64,000 bases of DNA from Saturnia japonica. Its lineage: Eukaryota; Arthropoda; Insecta; Lepidoptera; Saturniidae. The stretch lies in contig CM065317.1 in assembly GCA_033032175.1 (NCBI GenBank), forward strand, positions 19,241,279 through 19,305,278, read 5' to 3'. How positions within the stretch are numbered: position 1 is the first letter of the stretch; every line of letters begins with the position of its first letter. Below are positions 61,601 through 64,000 of the stretch, piece by piece. The notes under the pieces were generated by a model. That model was not told the origin of the DNA. It saw only the letters and a list, made by a program, of their open reading frames with translations, and ran no database searches. Both the position numbers and the translations under genes were made by a program.

Positions 61601-62162
61601 GCAATAGCAACAAAAACTGATCGAAGTTCTTTTAACTTAGGTACTTGTTAATAACCGATTTATAACTAGATTAAAATATGTAATATACAAACCAAAATTA
61701 AGAAAATGAACAATAACATATTGTTTTATAAAGTCTACTAAAAATGGTCCCTGAGAAAATTACTTACCTACTTGCGTGATATAATTATACGAATGTAAAT
61801 ATATATCAGTCTATAATCAAAAAGACGCTGGTTGAATTTCGACCATCAGGCGATGGCTAGTTAGGTATTTAGTTATGGCAGAGAGAGATTAGCTAGGTGT
61901 CTCGAAATAAACACCTCTATCTATATATCTAGTATGCCTACATAGATAAACTATGAATGTAAAACATTGTACAACTGTTTGTTAGCCTATTATATTTTTT
62001 TTTTTTTTTTAAGTATAAAGACTCCTTCAATTTATTTGTTTATAGTATGCGGTTATGTTATGTACCCTTGTTGTCTTATAAATAAATAACACATAATAAT
62101 GATCATATATTACAAATGTATTTTTGCTTATAAATAATTGACTCACCGAACAAAAATTTCAT
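58627..62162 (-). CDS. Small secreted acidic peptide, two exons, complete
   Basis: Exons 62162-62147 (ATGAAATTTTTGTTCG) and 58829-58627, spliced GT-AG (G|GTGAGT to CTTTTTCAG), give 219 bases, 72 residues plus stop. The first 19 residues, MKFLFVLSLLLVAVFASQV, form a clear signal peptide, with cleavage likely after DA (before KSWLWES). The mature part is about 51 residues, very acidic, rich in Ser/Thr/Pro/Asp and free of Cys. It contains SSTSDETPSSIEPPLLDNDQ and ends QTLPLDLTDS. I do not recognise the family; it could be an extracellular or silk/cuticle-associated peptide or a precursor. The exact phase across the 3.3-kb intron and the hydrophobic continuity FVLSLLLVAVF over the junction support a real gene. 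The intron holds a dead transposase (60430-61500) and a Helitron-like tail. Confidence 0.75.
58840..60420. other. Intron of the secreted-peptide gene, no other gene
   Basis: AT-rich. 59520-59720 (ATTTCATAAGAACCAGTCAA, GCCGTTTTTGAGTTAAATCC) resembles the interior of common lepidopteran repeats. Nothing coding. Confidence 0.4.
60430..61500 (+). pseudogene. Tc1/mariner-superfamily transposase, heavily broken
   Basis: Plus-strand transposase relic inside the intron of the secreted-peptide gene. N-terminal helix-turn-helix part: IKVIKIHNENGGSIKITFRK near 60475-60535 and NGLSETAIKNFVDKF near 60560-60605. Linker: EDPNLTFPRPSHQLGLSKTT near 60702-60760. Catalytic part: KMFSDEYHYQFSGYFNKQNY near 60895-60955 (first Asp in SDE), then RCAMWSEGVTNPFFF. 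After a frame change come MNLLQTKFPDHKIS near 61205-61250, LFLWGYVKDRFY near 61310-61345 and DDIEALVLKIRNVV. The second Asp block (QQD) and third catalytic position are degraded. At least five frame changes and several stops are present. It belongs to the FSDEAHF..GYVNKQN group common in ants and moths. Confidence 0.75.
61808..61860 (+). mobile_element. Helitron-like palindrome-family 3' tail
   Basis: CTGGTTGAATTTCGACCATC (palindrome with one G-T pair), then AGGCGATGG and CTAG (61857-61860) before T. Only the last 50 bases of the family are present. Confidence 0.6.
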
Positions 62163-62213
62163 TTTCGCTTTTTAATTTTTTACCAATCGTAGTTGAAGAT
62201 ACAACAGACACGT

Positions 62214-62255
62214 ATTTTATATTAATTGGATAATTACACTTTCCTCTCTTTTATA
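62214..62255 (-). promoter_or_regulatory. Candidate TATA boxes of the secreted-peptide gene
   Basis: On the minus strand TATAAAAG (62255-62248) and ATATAAAAT (62222-62214) lie upstream of ATG 62162. An initiator-like TCAAC at 62197-62193 is about 26 bases from the second box, which would give a 5' UTR of some 33 bases. Which box is used cannot be told. Confidence 0.45.
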
Positions 62256-62423
62256 CCTACAGGTAGTGTTTTTCTGTAAATGATACACTTGTTCAAATTT
62301 GTCCATAGTGTACACCCGCCAATTTATCAGACCTTCGGTATGACATTGTTTTGACCTTCTCATAAAGGAAAAATAAAAAAAACAGTTCCGCATTAAGTTA
62401 TTTCTAAATTAAAGGTAATTATA

Positions 62424-62605
62424 AATGTCTCGTTAGCCTAGTGGTCGTAAGCGCGACTGCTATGATCGGAGGCCCTGGGTTCGATTACCAGGTCGAGCAA
62501 AAGTGTTGGGTTTTTCTATGAAATTCTCAGTAGCAGCTCGGAGTTTGGCATTGTGCCGGATTAATGGCAATGTAGGCTCGCCCCCTATTTTACAAGGGAC
62601 CTAAA
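62424..62605 (+). mobile_element. SINE family 1, copy 4
   Basis: GTCTCGTTAGCCTAGTGGTC (box A) and GGGTTCGATTACC (box B) are followed by AGGTCGAGCAAAAGTGTTGG, AATTCTCAGTAGCAGCTCGG and CCGGATTAATGGCAATG. It lies about 170 bases upstream of the TATA boxes of the secreted-peptide gene, in opposite orientation, and directly against the mariner remnant. Confidence 0.8.
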
Positions 62606-62614
62606 CAACACTCA

Positions 62615-63330
62615 TTAATCATTTGCGATTCATTATTGAGACGTAATGAAACTGAGCCGTTTTTAAAGAGATTGATAACTAGCGATGAAAAGTGGATCAC
62701 GTATGACAAGAACGTGCGAAAAAGGTCGTGGTCTAAGGTCGGGCAGGCTTCAGAGACCTGGGCTAACTCGAAATTAGATGATGCTGTGTGTATGGGGGGA
62801 CTGAAAGGGCATTGTTCATTATGAGCTTTTACCGCCCGGCAAAACCATCGATTCGGATTTCTACTGCCAACAGCTGATGAAATTAAAGGAAGCAGTTGAG
62901 AGAAAGCGGCCGGAATTAATCAACAGGAAGGGTGTGGTCTTTCATCACGATAACGCTAGACCACATACATCTTTAGCCACTAAGCAAAAATTAAGAGAGT
63001 TTGGCTGGGAGGTGTTAATGCATCCACCATATAACCCTGACCTTGCCCCTTCAGATTTTTACCTGTTTCGGTCTCTTCAGACTTCTTTAGGTTCTGTAAG
63101 GTTAACATCAAGAGAGGACTGCCAACACTATTTGTCGTGTTTTTTGATCAGAAGTCCCAAAGATTCTACAGCAACGGGATCGTGTCTCTACCTACGAAAT
63201 GGAAGAAAGTTATCGAACAAAACGGCATATATATACAGTAAATAAATGTAAATGATCTTTGAAAAAAAAATGTCTTGAGTTTTCATATAAAAATGCGAAG
63301 AAACTTTTTCCCCAACTTATTTTGTTCTAA
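62615..63330 (+). pseudogene. Mariner transposase, cecropia-like, 5'-truncated
   Basis: Catalytic half of a mariner (DD34D) transposase. RRNETEPFLKRLITSDEKWI carries the first Asp (near 62680), followed by YDKNVRKRSWSKVGQ. A second frame from 62877 gives EAVERKRPELINRKGVVFHH, DNARPH (second Asp), FGWEVLMHPPYNPDLAPSDF (third Asp, 34 residues after the second), YLFRSLQTSLGSVRLTSRED. The frame changes at about 62770-62860 and again near 63140, after which NGI-type residues and EQNGIYI appear in another frame. All three Asp remain. The helix-turn-helix N-terminus is missing, and a SINE sits at the left edge. An A-run follows at 63259-63267; I could not confirm a terminal inverted repeat. Confidence 0.85.
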
Positions 63331-63394
63331 AATTTGTATAATGAGTTACGTTTCGGGGACATGATGTCAGCGGCTACTTTCCACCTCTCACCCC

Positions 63395-63590
63395 TTACCA
63401 TCACAGAACCACGGCTCATCTTTACACCTTAAATCCTAAATGGTCGCAGACAGTTCGGTTTCAAAAGTTTCCTTCCGCGAACGCACCGGATGTGGATTGA
63501 GTTCCTGCTAAGTATTTCCCAAGGAACTCAATTAAATATAAGATTTTTCAAAAGGTGTGTAAACAAGTTCTTAAAGGGTTGGTTATCAAC
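63395..63590 (+). pseudogene. LINE 3' coding fragment
   Basis: The plus strand reads FKSFLPRTHRMWIEFLLSIS, then FFKRCVNKFLKG. This resembles the SFIPRT.R.WN.LP...FP......FK..VN.FLKG terminus of jockey-like LINE proteins. It is preceded by unplaced sequence with LTITEPRLIFTP. Confidence 0.55.
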
Positions 63591-63599
63591 AAGCTGCCA

Positions 63600-64000
63600 A
63601 AAATGCATCGTTTCAATAAGCATAAAAAAATTCCTTCAATCAACAAATTAAAAAATCATAATCACAAATCCTAAAACCCCATCCACATGATTTCTAAACC
63701 TCGGCAAACATTTATAAATTTCATAATGTGGGTAAAGCGTTTGGCTTAGCTTGCGAAGTTTTGCTTTAGCTTGCCAAATATCTGAGCTTAGTCCGTTTTT
63801 GATGCAGAAATCAAAGGAGCTTGCGGCAAGCGTTAGTGATGCGTACACACATTTACACAAAAATAAAATAAACCAAATTTTATAACCGACCCAAGGCCGA
63901 CGTCCGTCAGCTTGCTTATCTTAAACACACTAGCACACTCGCAAGCGTGTGAATGGCTATGTTTAGCTTACCTATATTATCCAAGCGTTTGTAGAGTTTT
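63600..64000. other. Window edge, nothing recognised
   Basis: GCTTAGCTTGCGAAGTTTTGC at 63744 and GCTTTAGCTTGCCAAATATC at 63762 show short local repetition. A 70-codon minus frame has no motif I know. Confidence 0.35.

Overview
The window looks like nuclear DNA of an insect, most probably a moth or butterfly. It is AT-rich, host exons are short and separated by long introns, and nearly all other recognisable sequence is decayed transposable element. The element types fit Lepidoptera: cecropia-type mariner, maT, R1-clade and jockey/RTE-like LINEs, BEL/Pao, tRNA-derived SINEs and very many short non-autonomous Helitron-like elements. No bacterial operon, CRISPR array or rRNA gene is visible. The only tRNA-like segments are SINE heads.

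Three host loci can be reconstructed by hand. (1) A complete four-exon glycine-rich cuticular protein gene on the minus strand (coding exons 37648-37637, 34107-33921, 29744-29613, 26981-26788). It encodes 174 residues, its splice sites are in phase, and it has a TATA box and arthropod initiator. (2) A two-exon minus-strand gene (62162-62147, 58829-58627) for a 72-residue secreted acidic peptide of unknown function. In both genes the first coding exon supplies only the first 4-5 residues of the signal peptide. (3) The 3' half of an aldehyde oxidase gene on the plus strand (about 16840-20733). Exon phases are still readable, but three in-frame stops, a frameshift and two damaged splice sites make it a pseudogene.

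Layout: 0-6 kb is a cluster of nested element remains: a maT transposase, a Transib (RAG1-related) transposase remnant broken off by an R1-clade LINE, and a multi-copy insect gene fragment. 6-16 kb holds a LINE end, SINEs and Helitron-like elements. 17-21 kb is the aldehyde oxidase pseudogene. 21-26 kb is AT-rich DNA with Helitron-like copies. 26.6-37.7 kb is the cuticle gene, with SINEs and simple repeats in its introns. 38-58 kb is accessory DNA with SINE copies, LINE 3' pieces, a BEL/Pao integrase remnant (45-46 kb) and at least ten Helitron-like ends. 58.6-62.3 kb is the secreted-peptide gene, with a transposase pseudogene inside its intron and a SINE plus a mariner just upstream of its promoter. 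62.6-63.6 kb is the mariner and a LINE tail.

The most coherent repeated signal is a set of short elements that start with TC after an A and end in CTAG before a T. One family carries a near-perfect palindrome 12 bases before its CTAG end. These are the ends expected of Helitrons, and they appear on both strands across the window. All family names were assigned by reading motifs; no database search was possible.
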